Assembly: GCA_021325095.1 (NCBI GenBank)
Contig: JAJPHV010000042.1
Coordinates: forward strand, 1 to 36,949
Length of the DNA: 36,949 nucleotides
Origin: Chloroflexota bacterium
Lineage (GTDB): Bacteria > Chloroflexota > Anaerolineae > Aggregatilineales > UBA2796
Direction of reading: 5' to 3'
Part shown: in pieces, positions 26,199 to 34,137 of the stretch
How the letters are laid out: every line of letters begins with the position of its first letter
How positions within the stretch are numbered: the first letter of the stretch is position 1
Notes under the pieces: model-generated
Databases searched by the model: none
The model's input: only the letters and a program-made list of their open reading frames with translations
Told to the model about the DNA's origin: nothing
Translations under genes and position numbers: made by a program

Positions 26199-28019
26199 TC
26201 AGTTGGGCGCAATGCGCACTTTCACTTTGACCTGGTCCTGCGTGTCCGGCAGCTTGACCGTCAACTTGTCCGGGTCGAAGTTCGAGTGTGGCTTTCCATC
26301 GATTTCTACCGAATCGATCCGGATGCTGCCGGGGGGCAGAATGTCCGGCGACACCCGCAGAATGTTCCGCTTGAATCCGCGCGGGTAGGGCTTGAAATAG
26401 AAGTCCATCGGCTGCTTGGTGATGAGCAGGTTGGTGTATACGGCGGCCAGGTAGCACAACTCGGTGGAGTGATAACCGCTCATGGAGTGGCTGCCCTTCA
26501 TGCGCTCGTTGCCCATCAGGTACGGCAGCCCATTCGCCAGCACGTTGAAGTACACACCGCCGTCATCGTGGTCGAGGAAGAAAGCGTTGTAGAAGGCTGC
26601 GGACTCGCGGGCGTATTTCAGATACAAGTCGTCGCCCAGGACGCCGTGCAAGATCAGGTAGGCCAGAATCGCCTGTTCTTGCTGCCACCACGCCTTGCGA
26701 TCATGCCACACGAAGCGGTGGATGGTTTCGCCCTTGCTGGTGTCCAGGATACGCTCCACCACGTCGTACCAGCCGCCGCGCTGCTGGTCGCTGCCTGCGG
26801 CGGGCATCTTCTCCGCGATCTTGCGGGCCAGGTTGACGTAGGTATCTTTCGGCCTGAGGCTGTTCATGCGCATCAGGTTCCAGGCGATCTTGAGGTTGTG
26901 GCCGACGACGGCGCGGTTCTGCTGCCAGCCCCAGGTCGTGTCGTGGCTCCAGTCCTCGTAGAATTTCTCCTGGACAAACGGGCTGTGTTCGTAGTCCGGG
27001 AAATACTGTGCGATGGTGTCAAAGGTGTATTCCAGGAAGTCGGCGTAACGATCTTCGCCCGTCGCCAGGTACAGGTTGATCAGGTAGGCCGGGGCATGGT
27101 CGCCCACCGAGTTCCAGTTCTTGCGGGCGCGGTTGTGCTGTAGCGACTCGGCGCGCGGATCAAGCGTGATGGGGTCGATGTGTGAAAAGTAGCCGCCCTT
27201 GTCCCGATCCAGGTAGAAGCGGTCAAACAGCTTGACGGTCTGCTCGGCATCTTCCAGAATGCGGGGATCACCCGTGACACGGTAGGTCTGGATCGGCCCG
27301 GCCAGGGCGTAAATCTGCTCATACATCGGGATCGAGTCGTAGTCGTCGCCGAATTCCGAGGTCAACAGCTTTTGCTCGCGGTTGCCCGTCACCTGGATGC
27401 CGTGATACCAGTATGTCAGGTCTTCATCCGGGTCGTTGAAGCGCATGTGCTCGCGCAGGTATTCTGTGCCCTTTTCTGCGCCTTCGAGGAACTTGTCCTC
27501 GCCCGTCATCAAGAACGCTGAGGCGAAGCCGTACACCAGACGCGAGATCGTGTCGGTTTCTTGCAGGTAGTCGCCCTTCTTGCTGCCGCCCAGATGCAAG
27601 AACGTCCGGTAATTGCGATAGTCGATTTCCTCGTTCGGGTAGTTGAACTGCCATTTCAGATAACTGTTGGCGATAGAGCGGATCTGCTTGACCCACCAGT
27701 CCGGCTCTTCGTGGCGATACTGGCCGACAGACTCGCCAGGGAAAACCATCCACTTGACCTCGAAGCGCCCATTGTCCGGGTAGAAGATGCCGTAGGCAAA
27801 GACGTGCTGCCCTGGCGAGAGCAGTTCCGCGAAGCGCCCGGTGGCGTCGTTGTAAGGGTCTTCCAGGTTCTGCGCAATACGCCCGTAAGCGGTGGGCGTC
27901 AGATACGCTGTATATTCGCGTCCATCGGACGTTTTGATCCCGAAGCATTTCTCGGCGCGGTTAAAGCTCGTGACGTACCCGCCAATCGTGTCAGAAAAAG
28001 TAAAGTTCGTCTCTGTCAT
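26199..28019 (-). CDS. AGE-family (N-acylglucosamine 2-epimerase / cellobiose 2-epimerase-like) protein
   Basis: 606 aa. Residues about 130-520 have the (alpha/alpha)6-barrel pattern of AGE-family isomerases: RNYRTFLHLGGSKKG, LTYWYHGIQVTGNREQ, DRDKGGYFSHIDPITLDPRAE, VGHNLKIAWNLMRMN, GGWYDVVERI and RKAWWQQEQAILAYL. Family members isomerise or epimerise free or linked sugars; the substrate is unclear. The first ~120 residues and the last ~85 (beta-like, SVEIDGKPHSNFDPDKLTVKL) are extra to the usual ~400 aa. Cytosolic, no signal peptide. GAGGAACCC lies directly before the ATG. It heads the minus-strand series that runs through the STAS genes and glgX, so sugar metabolism is the likely theme. Confidence 0.82.
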   Translation of the reverse strand: MTETNFTFSDTIGGYVTSFNRAEKCFGIKTSDGREYTAYLTPTAYGRIAQNLEDPYNDATGRFAELLSPGQHVFAYGIFYPDNGRFEVKWMVFPGESVGQYRHEEPDWWVKQIRSIANSYLKWQFNYPNEEIDYRNYRTFLHLGGSKKGDYLQETDTISRLVYGFASAFLMTGEDKFLEGAEKGTEYLREHMRFNDPDEDLTYWYHGIQVTGNREQKLLTSEFGDDYDSIPMYEQIYALAGPIQTYRVTGDPRILEDAEQTVKLFDRFYLDRDKGGYFSHIDPITLDPRAESLQHNRARKNWNSVGDHAPAYLINLYLATGEDRYADFLEYTFDTIAQYFPDYEHSPFVQEKFYEDWSHDTTWGWQQNRAVVGHNLKIAWNLMRMNSLRPKDTYVNLARKIAEKMPAAGSDQQRGGWYDVVERILDTSKGETIHRFVWHDRKAWWQQEQAILAYLILHGVLGDDLYLKYARESAAFYNAFFLDHDDGGVYFNVLANGLPYLMGNERMKGSHSMSGYHSTELCYLAAVYTNLLITKQPMDFYFKPYPRGFKRNILRVSPDILPPGSIRIDSVEIDGKPHSNFDPDKLTVKLPDTQDQVKVKVRIAPN

Positions 28020-28057
28020 GGGTTCCTCGGTGGTTTAGAACATTCCGGACGTTGTGA

Positions 28058-28063
28058 AGTATA
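28058..28063 (-). promoter_or_regulatory. Possible -10 box for the AGE epimerase gene
   Basis: TATACT on the minus strand, about 40 bp upstream of the ATG at 28019. The -35 is poor. A leader of about 30 nt would include the good ribosome site GAGGAACCC. Confidence 0.35.
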
Positions 28064-28089
28064 GGCAAAACTCGGTTTCTGCGCACTTC

Positions 28090-28171
28090 GCCCTGTGACT
28101 TGAGCGACAGGGCTGAGATTACAAAGCCTCTTCGAGGCTGCAATAACCCCGCAGGGGCTTCGTAATTTCAG
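28090..28171. repeat. Cluster of inverted repeats that can fold as a three-way junction
   Basis: GCCCTGT (28090-28096) pairs with ACAGGGC (28107-28113). Next, CTGAGATTACAA (28113-28124) pairs with TTCGTAATTTCAG (28159-28171) with two mismatches, and encloses two hairpins: AGCCTC-TTC-GAGGCT (28125-28139) and CCCC-GCA-GGGG (28147-28157). It lies in a 217-bp gap between two minus-strand genes. It has the look of a dispersed palindromic element or a multi-stem transcript end. Confidence 0.65.
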
Positions 28172-28196
28172 CACGGTTTCAGCACCGGGCACATTG

Positions 28197-28235
28197 CCCC
28201 TCTCCGGTTGGAGAGGGGTTGGGGTGAGGTCAGTT
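28197..28235. repeat. Second copy of the CCCCTCTCC palindromic repeat
   Basis: CCCCTCTCC (28197-28205) and GGAGAGGGG (28210-28218) form a perfect 9-bp stem with GGTT loop, followed by TTGGGGTGAGGT. The core is the same as in the element at 25729-25799. It lies just downstream of the VOC gene stop and may help terminate it. Confidence 0.65.
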
Positions 28236-28236
28236 C

Positions 28237-28665
28237 TTATGTCAACGGCGGCGGGTTATCCTGATCGGTATAGCCCTGACTGATCTCGACGATATTGCCA
28301 CCCGGATCGGCCACCCAGACGGTGCGCCAGCCCTTGATGAAATCATCGAAGCTGAGAGGCCCCAGCGTGATTTTGGCATCGCTGCCCATTTCGGCCAGTT
28401 TCGCGTCCACGTTATCGACCTTGAACGCGATATGCCGCCAGCCAGGGAAACCGTAACCGTCGTTGGTCGGCGGCGGGTTCGGTGAATCCTCCTTCGTTCC
28501 GAAGATTTCCAGATACAGGTTGCCCGACTTGAGGAAGACGATTTGATCCGCCCCCAGTGGGATGACACGGGCACGCTTGAACCCGAAATGCTTGGTGTAG
28601 AAACGTTCGACGGCAATCGGGTCCTTACAGGTAATCGCAACGTGATTGAAGGCTAATTCGGCCAT
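28237..28665 (-). CDS. VOC-family (glyoxalase/bleomycin-resistance/dioxygenase) protein
   Basis: 142 aa from the ATG at 28665, which has AGAGGA 5 nt upstream; an earlier in-frame ATG would overlap the next gene. It has the paired beta-alpha-beta-beta-beta modules of VOC proteins: AFNHVAITCKDPIAVERFYTKHFGF, LYLEIFG, WRHIAFKVDNVDAKLAEMG and PGGNIVEISQGY. The first His, Glu, second His and last Glu are in the positions of the metal ligands. The reaction cannot be told; it may act on a small oxidised molecule, given its neighbours. It is the last gene of the minus-strand oxidoreductase/SnoaL series. Confidence 0.85.
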   Translation of the reverse strand: MAELAFNHVAITCKDPIAVERFYTKHFGFKRARVIPLGADQIVFLKSGNLYLEIFGTKEDSPNPPPTNDGYGFPGWRHIAFKVDNVDAKLAEMGSDAKITLGPLSFDDFIKGWRTVWVADPGGNIVEISQGYTDQDNPPPLT

Positions 28666-28681
28666 AGCATTCCTCTTCTGG

Positions 28682-29254
28682 CTACCGTTCGGCCAGCAAT
28701 TCGACGATCTTATGCGCAAAAAGGTGGCAGTGCCCGCCGGAACGGCCCGTCACCAGGTCGCCGTCCACCACCACATCCTGGTCGGTATAGATCGCGCCCA
28801 TGTTTCGCACGTCGCCCACCAGGTTGTTGTGGCAAACCACCGGGCGGCCTCGCACCAGTTCGGGTGCAGAGGCGATCAGCCACATCCCGTGACAGATGAT
28901 GCCTTTGAGAATGCTCTTTTCGGCAAAGGCGCGCTTGATGAACTCGGTGGCCGGGGCCAGTTTGTTCACGTCGTCGGTATAGCGCAGCCGATCCGAGACC
29001 ATGCCCGACGGCACAATGATGGCCGAGTAGCTGCGCAGTTCCGCATCACTCATGTTCTCGAAGCTCTCGTGGCACTCCATGGGGTTGTGCCACTCGTGGC
29101 CGTGAAAGGTCAGGTGCGGCTGCCCCCACAGGCGCGTCAGGAAGTGTAGTTCCGCACCCTCTTCGGGGAAGCGGCGCTGGTAGTAGTAAATCTCCGGCTC
29201 GTAGAAGTCGCTCTCCAGCAGGATACCAATTTTTTTGCCCTGTAGCGCTTGCAT
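28682..29254 (-). CDS. DJ-1/PfpI family protein
   Basis: 190 aa. It has the flavodoxin-like DJ-1/PfpI fold: KKIGILLESDFYEPEIYYYQRRF, SYSAIIVPSG and the nucleophile elbow GIICHGMWLIASA with C121-H122. Family members are proteases, chaperones, deglycases or hydratases; the catalytic Cys is present but the acid partner is not certain. AGGAG lies 7 nt before the ATG. It sits 16 bp upstream of the VOC gene and 16 bp after the GMC oxidoreductase, so the three are one operon. Confidence 0.86.
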   Translation of the reverse strand: MQALQGKKIGILLESDFYEPEIYYYQRRFPEEGAELHFLTRLWGQPHLTFHGHEWHNPMECHESFENMSDAELRSYSAIIVPSGMVSDRLRYTDDVNKLAPATEFIKRAFAEKSILKGIICHGMWLIASAPELVRGRPVVCHNNLVGDVRNMGAIYTDQDVVVDGDLVTGRSGGHCHLFAHKIVELLAER

Positions 29255-29270
29255 ATAGTGGCTCCTGTGG

Positions 29271-30800
29271 CTATAAACCGTGCGTCTTCTTGATCATGTC
29301 GGCGCACTTTTCAGCGATCATCATGATTCCGGCATGGCAATTGCCCGACGGAACCTGCGGCATGACGCTCGCATCGGCGACGCGCACGCCTTCGACGCCG
29401 TAGACACGCAGCTGCGGATCGACCACCGCCATCGCGTCCGACCCCATCTTGCACGATCCGGCCTGATGATGATAAGAGTCGGCGTTCTTCCGGGTGAACT
29501 CGATCAATTCCTGATCGGTCTTGATCTCCGGGCCGGGCATGAGTTCGGTCTTTGCCCATTTGGAGAATGCTTTGGTATGGAAGATCTCCCGCGAGAGCTT
29601 TACTGCATCCTTCAGCCGCACCAGGTCGGACCCGACACCCAGGTAGTTGGGGTTGACCAGCGGCTTGTCCAGGGGGTTGTCACTTGCCAGACGAATCCAC
29701 CCGCGAGACAGCGGGCGCACCACGCCGGGCAGAATGCTGACCGAGTTCGGATGTCCCTGGCCGATAATGATGTTGAACGGCACATGGACAAAGGCGATCT
29801 GGATGTCCGGCCCGACCCAGCCCGGTTCGGACTTGGTGAACAGCGCGCTTTCGGACAGATTGAGGTTGCCGGGCGGCACTTGCGGCTCACACTCGTAGAT
29901 CACGCCAGTCAACACGTGATTATGGAAATTCTCGCCCACGCCGGGCAAGGCTGAGACCACCGGGATATTAAACTTGCCAAGCTGTTCCGGGTTCCCAATA
30001 CCCGATAGCAGGAGCAACTTTGGCGATTCAATCGCCCCGCAGCAGACAATCACCTCGTGCCGGGCGGTGGCCGTCTTGAGTTCTCCATTCTGGCTGTACT
30101 GGACGCCCGTGCAGCGCTTCTTGTCGAACAGGAGTTTGGTCGCCTGGGCATTCGTCTCCAGCGTGAAGTTCTTGCGCTTGCCCTGGATCGGCTCAATGTA
30201 GGCTTCGTTTACGCCATGCCGCTTGCCATTCTTGATGTTGACATGATGCCAGCCCACGCCTTCCATATTCGGCCCGTTGAAGTCGTCGGTGGCCGGGTAG
30301 CCGAGTTCCAGGCAGGCGTCGATGAACACCTGGGACGTCGGGTTCGGGTTGTGGTTCTTGGCATTGATAACGCTGATCATGCCGCCGTGCCCAGCCCAGG
30401 GGCTGGTATTGTCTTCCTGGTCTTCCAGCTTCTGAAAGTACGGCAGCACGTCCTGGTAGGCCCACCCCGGCGCACCGTTATAAGCCCAGTTGTCGTAGTC
30501 CGACGTGTGGCCGCGAATGTGCATCATGATGTAAAAATTGCTGGAGCCGCCAGGGATTTTGCCGCGCGGTTCAAAGGTGCTGCGCTGGTTCAAGCCGGGC
30601 TGCGGCACGCTGTTGTACGCCCAATCCACCGGGGAACCAAGCAAGGTGTACCAGATCGAGGGGTTGCGAACGTTGTCTGGAATGGTGGGGCCGCCCGCTT
30701 CCAGCAGCAAGACTTTGGCATTCGGATTCTCACTCAGGCGGTTGGCAACCACCGCGCCGCCTGCCCCGGAACCCACTACGATGAAATCGTAATCGGCCAT
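29271..30800 (-). CDS. GMC-family FAD-dependent oxidoreductase (choline/alcohol dehydrogenase type)
   Basis: 509 aa. FAD binding is clear at the start: DFIVVGSGAGGAVVANRLSE and VLLLEAGG. GMC signatures follow: SSNFYIMMHIRGH, the second signature GAIESPKLLLLSGIG, and near the C-terminus SYHHQAGSCKMG and VPSGNCHAGIMMIAEKCAD, with the active-site His in the latter. The enzyme would oxidise an alcohol to an aldehyde or ketone and reduce an electron acceptor; substrate unknown. No signal peptide. GAGGA lies just before the ATG. It lies between the SnoaL genes and the DJ-1 gene in a same-strand series. Confidence 0.92.
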   Translation of the reverse strand: MADYDFIVVGSGAGGAVVANRLSENPNAKVLLLEAGGPTIPDNVRNPSIWYTLLGSPVDWAYNSVPQPGLNQRSTFEPRGKIPGGSSNFYIMMHIRGHTSDYDNWAYNGAPGWAYQDVLPYFQKLEDQEDNTSPWAGHGGMISVINAKNHNPNPTSQVFIDACLELGYPATDDFNGPNMEGVGWHHVNIKNGKRHGVNEAYIEPIQGKRKNFTLETNAQATKLLFDKKRCTGVQYSQNGELKTATARHEVIVCCGAIESPKLLLLSGIGNPEQLGKFNIPVVSALPGVGENFHNHVLTGVIYECEPQVPPGNLNLSESALFTKSEPGWVGPDIQIAFVHVPFNIIIGQGHPNSVSILPGVVRPLSRGWIRLASDNPLDKPLVNPNYLGVGSDLVRLKDAVKLSREIFHTKAFSKWAKTELMPGPEIKTDQELIEFTRKNADSYHHQAGSCKMGSDAMAVVDPQLRVYGVEGVRVADASVMPQVPSGNCHAGIMMIAEKCADMIKKTHGL

Positions 30801-30833
30801 GTTTTCCTCTTTGCTCTGAGCGAAAGCGCTTGC

Positions 30834-31628
30834 CTACTTGCCTGCAATCTGATCCAGAAACGGCTGGAACGGCTTTGAGTCGTGGAAATTCGCCATGTAC
30901 ACGATCTTGCCGTTCTCGAAACGGAAGTAGTTCATGACCTCGGCCTCAATCGGTTTGTCCGGGTACTTGGCCGCCAGCGCCGAAATGTGCGAGACCACTG
31001 CGCCCTCGTTGCCGTCCGCGAAGATATGCTTCGGGACGTTCTGGAATTTCTTGTAAGCCTGGCCCATGCCCGCCATCATCGGGCGCAGCGTTGCCAGCCC
31101 CTCAATGTGCCCGGCCAGTTGTTCGTCCATCACCATGTTATCGGCGAAGAGGTCGCACCAGTCGTCCCACTTCCCGGCGTTGGCGTATTCATAGTATTTG
31201 TCCATGATCTCGCGCGGCGTGGGTGTGGTTAGCTGCTGCACCATCGCCAGCATGTCCACTTCGTACCAGCTCGTCACCACCTTGCCGTTCTTGATCAGCA
31301 GCGTCCCGATTTCCGTCCAGGTGGCTTTGCGCCCAGAAGGTTTTATGCCCATCAATTCAGCGCCGGTATGCGTGCCGCTCTGGATGAAGCGCGCCGATAC
31401 TTTGTCCTCGTCGGCCACCATAAAATCGATCAGCATGTGGTAGTCTGGCATGGCCTCGCGGAACATGCGCGCCAGCATCTTCACCGCCTCGGGGCCGGGC
31501 GGAAGCTGCGGCGCGCTGGGGCTGGTGTGCTCCGGCGCAAAGATTTCGTCGGCCACGTCGTAGTTGCCCTTGTTCCAGATTTCTTCGATCATGCGCCACA
31601 TCAGCGCCTTGTTCGATTCAATCGACAT
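30834..31628 (-). CDS. Tandem SnoaL-like protein (two domains)
   Basis: 264 aa from the ATG at 31628, which has AGGAGG 8 nt upstream. The first domain (about 1-135) is a classical SnoaL/ester-cyclase type: MIEEIWNKGNYDVADEIFAPEHTS, SGTHTGAELMGIKPSGRKATW, KNGKVVTSWYEVDMLAMVQQL. The second (about 140-264) is a more distant SnoaL_2-like fold (YYEYANAGKWDDWCDLFADNMVMDEQ). Such cone-shaped folds act as cyclases, isomerases, dehydratases or hydrolases. It precedes the GMC gene by 33 bp. The domains are only weakly similar to each other, so this fusion is old. Confidence 0.82.
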   Translation of the reverse strand: MSIESNKALMWRMIEEIWNKGNYDVADEIFAPEHTSPSAPQLPPGPEAVKMLARMFREAMPDYHMLIDFMVADEDKVSARFIQSGTHTGAELMGIKPSGRKATWTEIGTLLIKNGKVVTSWYEVDMLAMVQQLTTPTPREIMDKYYEYANAGKWDDWCDLFADNMVMDEQLAGHIEGLATLRPMMAGMGQAYKKFQNVPKHIFADGNEGAVVSHISALAAKYPDKPIEAEVMNYFRFENGKIVYMANFHDSKPFQPFLDQIAGK

Positions 31629-31672
31629 TGCATTGTCCTCCTGCGTCAGCAAAAGTGTTTGAACTTGTGTCA

Positions 31673-31703
31673 CTCTGCGCCCGGTTGAAAACCAGGCGCA
31701 GAG
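31673..31703 (-). terminator. Hairpin between two SnoaL genes
   Basis: CTCTGCGCCCGGTT (31673-31686) pairs with AACCAGGCGCAGAG (31690-31703) with one mismatch and a GAA loop. No T-tract follows on the minus strand. It may partly terminate or stabilise the upstream transcript inside the operon. Confidence 0.5.
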
Positions 31704-31721
31704 CGAGTTAGTAGATTCAGG

Positions 31722-32165
31722 TTAGCCCTGTGCGGCCCCGAACTTCGGAATGACGCCCAACTGCTGGAACAGGCTCAGGTTGTCCAGGTCTTGCCAGCGC
31801 TCGACGATCTGCCCTTTGTCATTGATGCGGAAAATGGCCGTTCCCGACCACTCCACCTTGACCCCGGTGGGCGGAACCATACCCAGGAAGTTGCCCTTGT
31901 GCGTGCCGGTCTGAATGCCGCGCACTGCCGCCCAGTTGTCCTCGCACACCAATTGCTTCACTTCAAAGTGAAGGTCTGGGAAGGCCGCCACGAAGGTCTT
32001 GTAGAGTTGAATGAAGGCTTCCGGCCCGTGCAAATCCTGGAAGCCTGCGCCGCCGTAGCTCACGAAGTCGTCAGCGAGCATTTCCCGCAAATATTCAATA
32101 TTGCCCTTGTTCGTTTCGTCGTACAACTTGATGATGTTGGCCCGGTTCTGGGCTGCTGTTGCCAT
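31722..32165 (-). CDS. Single-domain SnoaL-like protein (ester cyclase type)
   Basis: 147 aa from the ATG at 32165, preceded by GGAGG 5-6 nt upstream. One SnoaL domain: YDETNKGNIEYLREMLADDFVSYGG, GTHKGNFLGMVPPTGVKVEWSGTAIFRI, GQIVERWQDLDNLSLFQQLGVIP. The Arg-Trp-x-Asp segment holds the Asp in the position of the SnoaL catalytic acid. Function unknown. It lies between the two-domain SnoaL gene and the NmrA-like gene. Confidence 0.85.
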   Translation of the reverse strand: MATAAQNRANIIKLYDETNKGNIEYLREMLADDFVSYGGAGFQDLHGPEAFIQLYKTFVAAFPDLHFEVKQLVCEDNWAAVRGIQTGTHKGNFLGMVPPTGVKVEWSGTAIFRINDKGQIVERWQDLDNLSLFQQLGVIPKFGAAQG

Positions 32166-32297
32166 GCTTTCCTCCAAGATTTTGGTAAATGGGTTTGGGT
32201 CGGCATATTTCTGTATATGCACTGAACCCGTCGAATATCAGTGCAGCCGGGATTCTGTCCCCGGCCCGCTGGAAGCTATCGTGTTCTCAGGCCGACC

Positions 32298-33185
32298 TCA
32301 CCCTGCTGCGCCGGCGCTCAATGCGCGCTGGGCATACTCCTTCACCGAGGTCAGTTTCACAGGGTACGTTTGCAATGTGCGCTGCATATCAACGGGGTTA
32401 CCCTTCGCATACTCGACCATCATCCCCGCGAAGCCCTTCTGCAATGGATCCGTTGCCTGTGCCAACTGCATCTGAATCGCTTCTTCGGGCAGGTGCTGCA
32501 CCTCAAAAGACTTGCCGGTGACCTCCTCAAAGATTTTCACCACTTCCAGGGGGCTGAGTGCCTCCGGGCCGCCGATCTCAATGATGGCGTTGCGCGCCGC
32601 AGGGTTGTCCACTGCTGCGACGGCAAAGTGCGCCACGTCCGGGATCGTGATCCAACTGATCTTGTTCTGCCCCGAGCCATAGATCATCGCTTTGCCATTG
32701 GTGTAGTCAAAGCCCGCCGTCGGGCTGAACATCGCCTCCATAAAGAAACTGGAACGTACAATCGTGTAGGTCATCCCGCTCTCTTTGAGGTGCTTCTCTA
32801 CTGCGCGCTTGGCATTGATGAGAGGGGAGTCGGTGTTGAAGCTGCCAGAGAACGAGATGTAGATGAAGTGGGAGACGCCCGCTGCTTTTGCCGCATCGAC
32901 CAGGCTGAGTTGACCCTGGTGATCGACGCCCATAACATCCGGCCTGGCGGAATACGAAGTGCTGGCCGTCGAAATGATGGTCGTGACCCCTTTGCAAGCC
33001 GCGTCCAGCGAGGCCCGATCTGTCAGATCGCCCTGAACGAGCGTGATGCCGAGGTTCTTCAGGCTATCCACTTTGGCAGGATTGGAGGTAGCTCTCACCA
33101 GTGCCCTTACTGACTTGCCTTTGGCGGCAAGACGGCGACAAATCTCAGCACCTAGCGATCCTGTGGCTCCAACTACGAGAATCAT
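32298..33185 (-). CDS. NmrA-like NAD(P)-binding protein (atypical SDR)
   Basis: 295 aa. The Rossmann start is MILVVGATGSLGAEICRRLAAKGKSVRALVR, with GATGSLG and Arg after beta2 that favours NADP. GDLTDRASLDAACKGV and FIYISFSGSF follow. The catalytic YxxxK of true SDRs is not seen, as in NmrA/ redox-sensor proteins and quinone oxidoreductases of the QorB type. It may be a reductase or an NADP sensor. GGGAGGGAAGG lies before the ATG. It sits inside the SnoaL array on the same strand. Confidence 0.86.
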   Translation of the reverse strand: MILVVGATGSLGAEICRRLAAKGKSVRALVRATSNPAKVDSLKNLGITLVQGDLTDRASLDAACKGVTTIISTASTSYSARPDVMGVDHQGQLSLVDAAKAAGVSHFIYISFSGSFNTDSPLINAKRAVEKHLKESGMTYTIVRSSFFMEAMFSPTAGFDYTNGKAMIYGSGQNKISWITIPDVAHFAVAAVDNPAARNAIIEIGGPEALSPLEVVKIFEEVTGKSFEVQHLPEEAIQMQLAQATDPLQKGFAGMMVEYAKGNPVDMQRTLQTYPVKLTSVKEYAQRALSAGAAG

Positions 33186-33278
33186 CCTTCCCTCCCGATT
33201 GTTCTGGCTCTCTGGCCCTCATCCAATGCCTGCCGTGGGAACTTGAGGAAGCGCTACCCTACACGCCAACTGAAATCG

Positions 33279-34121
33279 TTACCTTCCATGGGCAGTCATC
33301 TGCTGTAGCAGGCCCAGCAGGTCAAGATTGATCCAGCCCTCCACCACTTTGCCGTTTTTCACTCGAAACATGCGTGTGCCCGTCCAGTGCAGCTTCTTGC
33401 CCGTCGGCGGGATGCCCATAAAACTGCCTGTGTGTGTGCCTTCGATGACGCCGCGCCCAACCACCCGATCCTCCTCGGCGATCAGGTCTTCAAACGTAAA
33501 CCACACATCCGGGAAGGCATTCGAGAAGGTGCGGTAAGCGGCCTTCAGACCCGGAATGCCTGGTTGTTGGCCGGGAATCGGGTCGTGATCCACAAAGCCA
33601 GGATCGACAAATTCATCGAAGGCGTCATAGTTCTGCATATTGACTTCGTAGACATAGCGCGTCACGATGGCCCGGTTTTCATCCAACGAACCCGGCTCTG
33701 GCTTTGCCGAAATCTGCTGGCGAAGGGCCATCAGATCGGGTTGGCCGTAGTGTTCAATGATCTTGCCGTTCTTGATGCGGAAGAATCCTTCCGACGACCA
33801 GGTGACGCGGCGGCCACTGGGCGGAACACCCATAAAGGGGCGTCCCAGGTGTTGAGCGCGCCCGGTGACGCGCGTCGCTACCCAGTCGCCATCCTCAACC
33901 ATGTCCTCAATCGTGAAATGCACGTCCGGGAAAGCACCACGAAACATCTTCGGAATTTGTGCAACCTGATCAAAGACGCTGCCCTCGTGGGCCACGCCGG
34001 GCGGCGCACTGTGGTCGACGTAATCGGGGTGATAAAGCTCAGGGATAATGCTGAGGTTCCCCTTGTTGATCACCTCTTCGACAAAGCGCCGATAGACCTG
34101 CTTCTTGCGCGATTCCGCCAT
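33279..34121 (-). CDS. Tandem SnoaL-like protein (two domains)
   Basis: 280 aa from the ATG at 34121 (AGGAGA 8 nt upstream). Domain 1 (about 1-135): YRRFVEEVINKGNLSIIPELYHP, DYVDHSAPPG, LGRPFMGVPPSGRRVTW, KNGKIIEHYGQPDLMALRQQI. Domain 2 (about 140-280): YDAFDEFVDPGFVDHDPIPG, GTHTGSFMGIPPTGKKLHWTG, KNGKVVEGWINLDLLGLLQQM. Both keep the typical SnoaL features, including the Trp/Asp segment near the end. Function unknown. It lies 16 bp after the SnoaL-cupin gene and probably shares its transcript. Confidence 0.86.
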   Translation of the reverse strand: MAESRKKQVYRRFVEEVINKGNLSIIPELYHPDYVDHSAPPGVAHEGSVFDQVAQIPKMFRGAFPDVHFTIEDMVEDGDWVATRVTGRAQHLGRPFMGVPPSGRRVTWSSEGFFRIKNGKIIEHYGQPDLMALRQQISAKPEPGSLDENRAIVTRYVYEVNMQNYDAFDEFVDPGFVDHDPIPGQQPGIPGLKAAYRTFSNAFPDVWFTFEDLIAEEDRVVGRGVIEGTHTGSFMGIPPTGKKLHWTGTRMFRVKNGKVVEGWINLDLLGLLQQMTAHGR

Positions 34122-34137
34122 GCGTCTCTTCTCCTGG

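Noticed and set aside
26169..27143. 324-codon plus-strand ORF opposite the AGE epimerase gene
   Set aside because: Shadow of the AGE gene; composition is low in conserved-looking motifs and no ribosome site is seen.
32246..32265. GCCGGG/CCCGGC hairpin upstream of the single-domain SnoaL gene as a riboswitch or terminator
   Set aside because: Only a 6-bp stem with an 8-nt loop and no T-tract; too weak to call.
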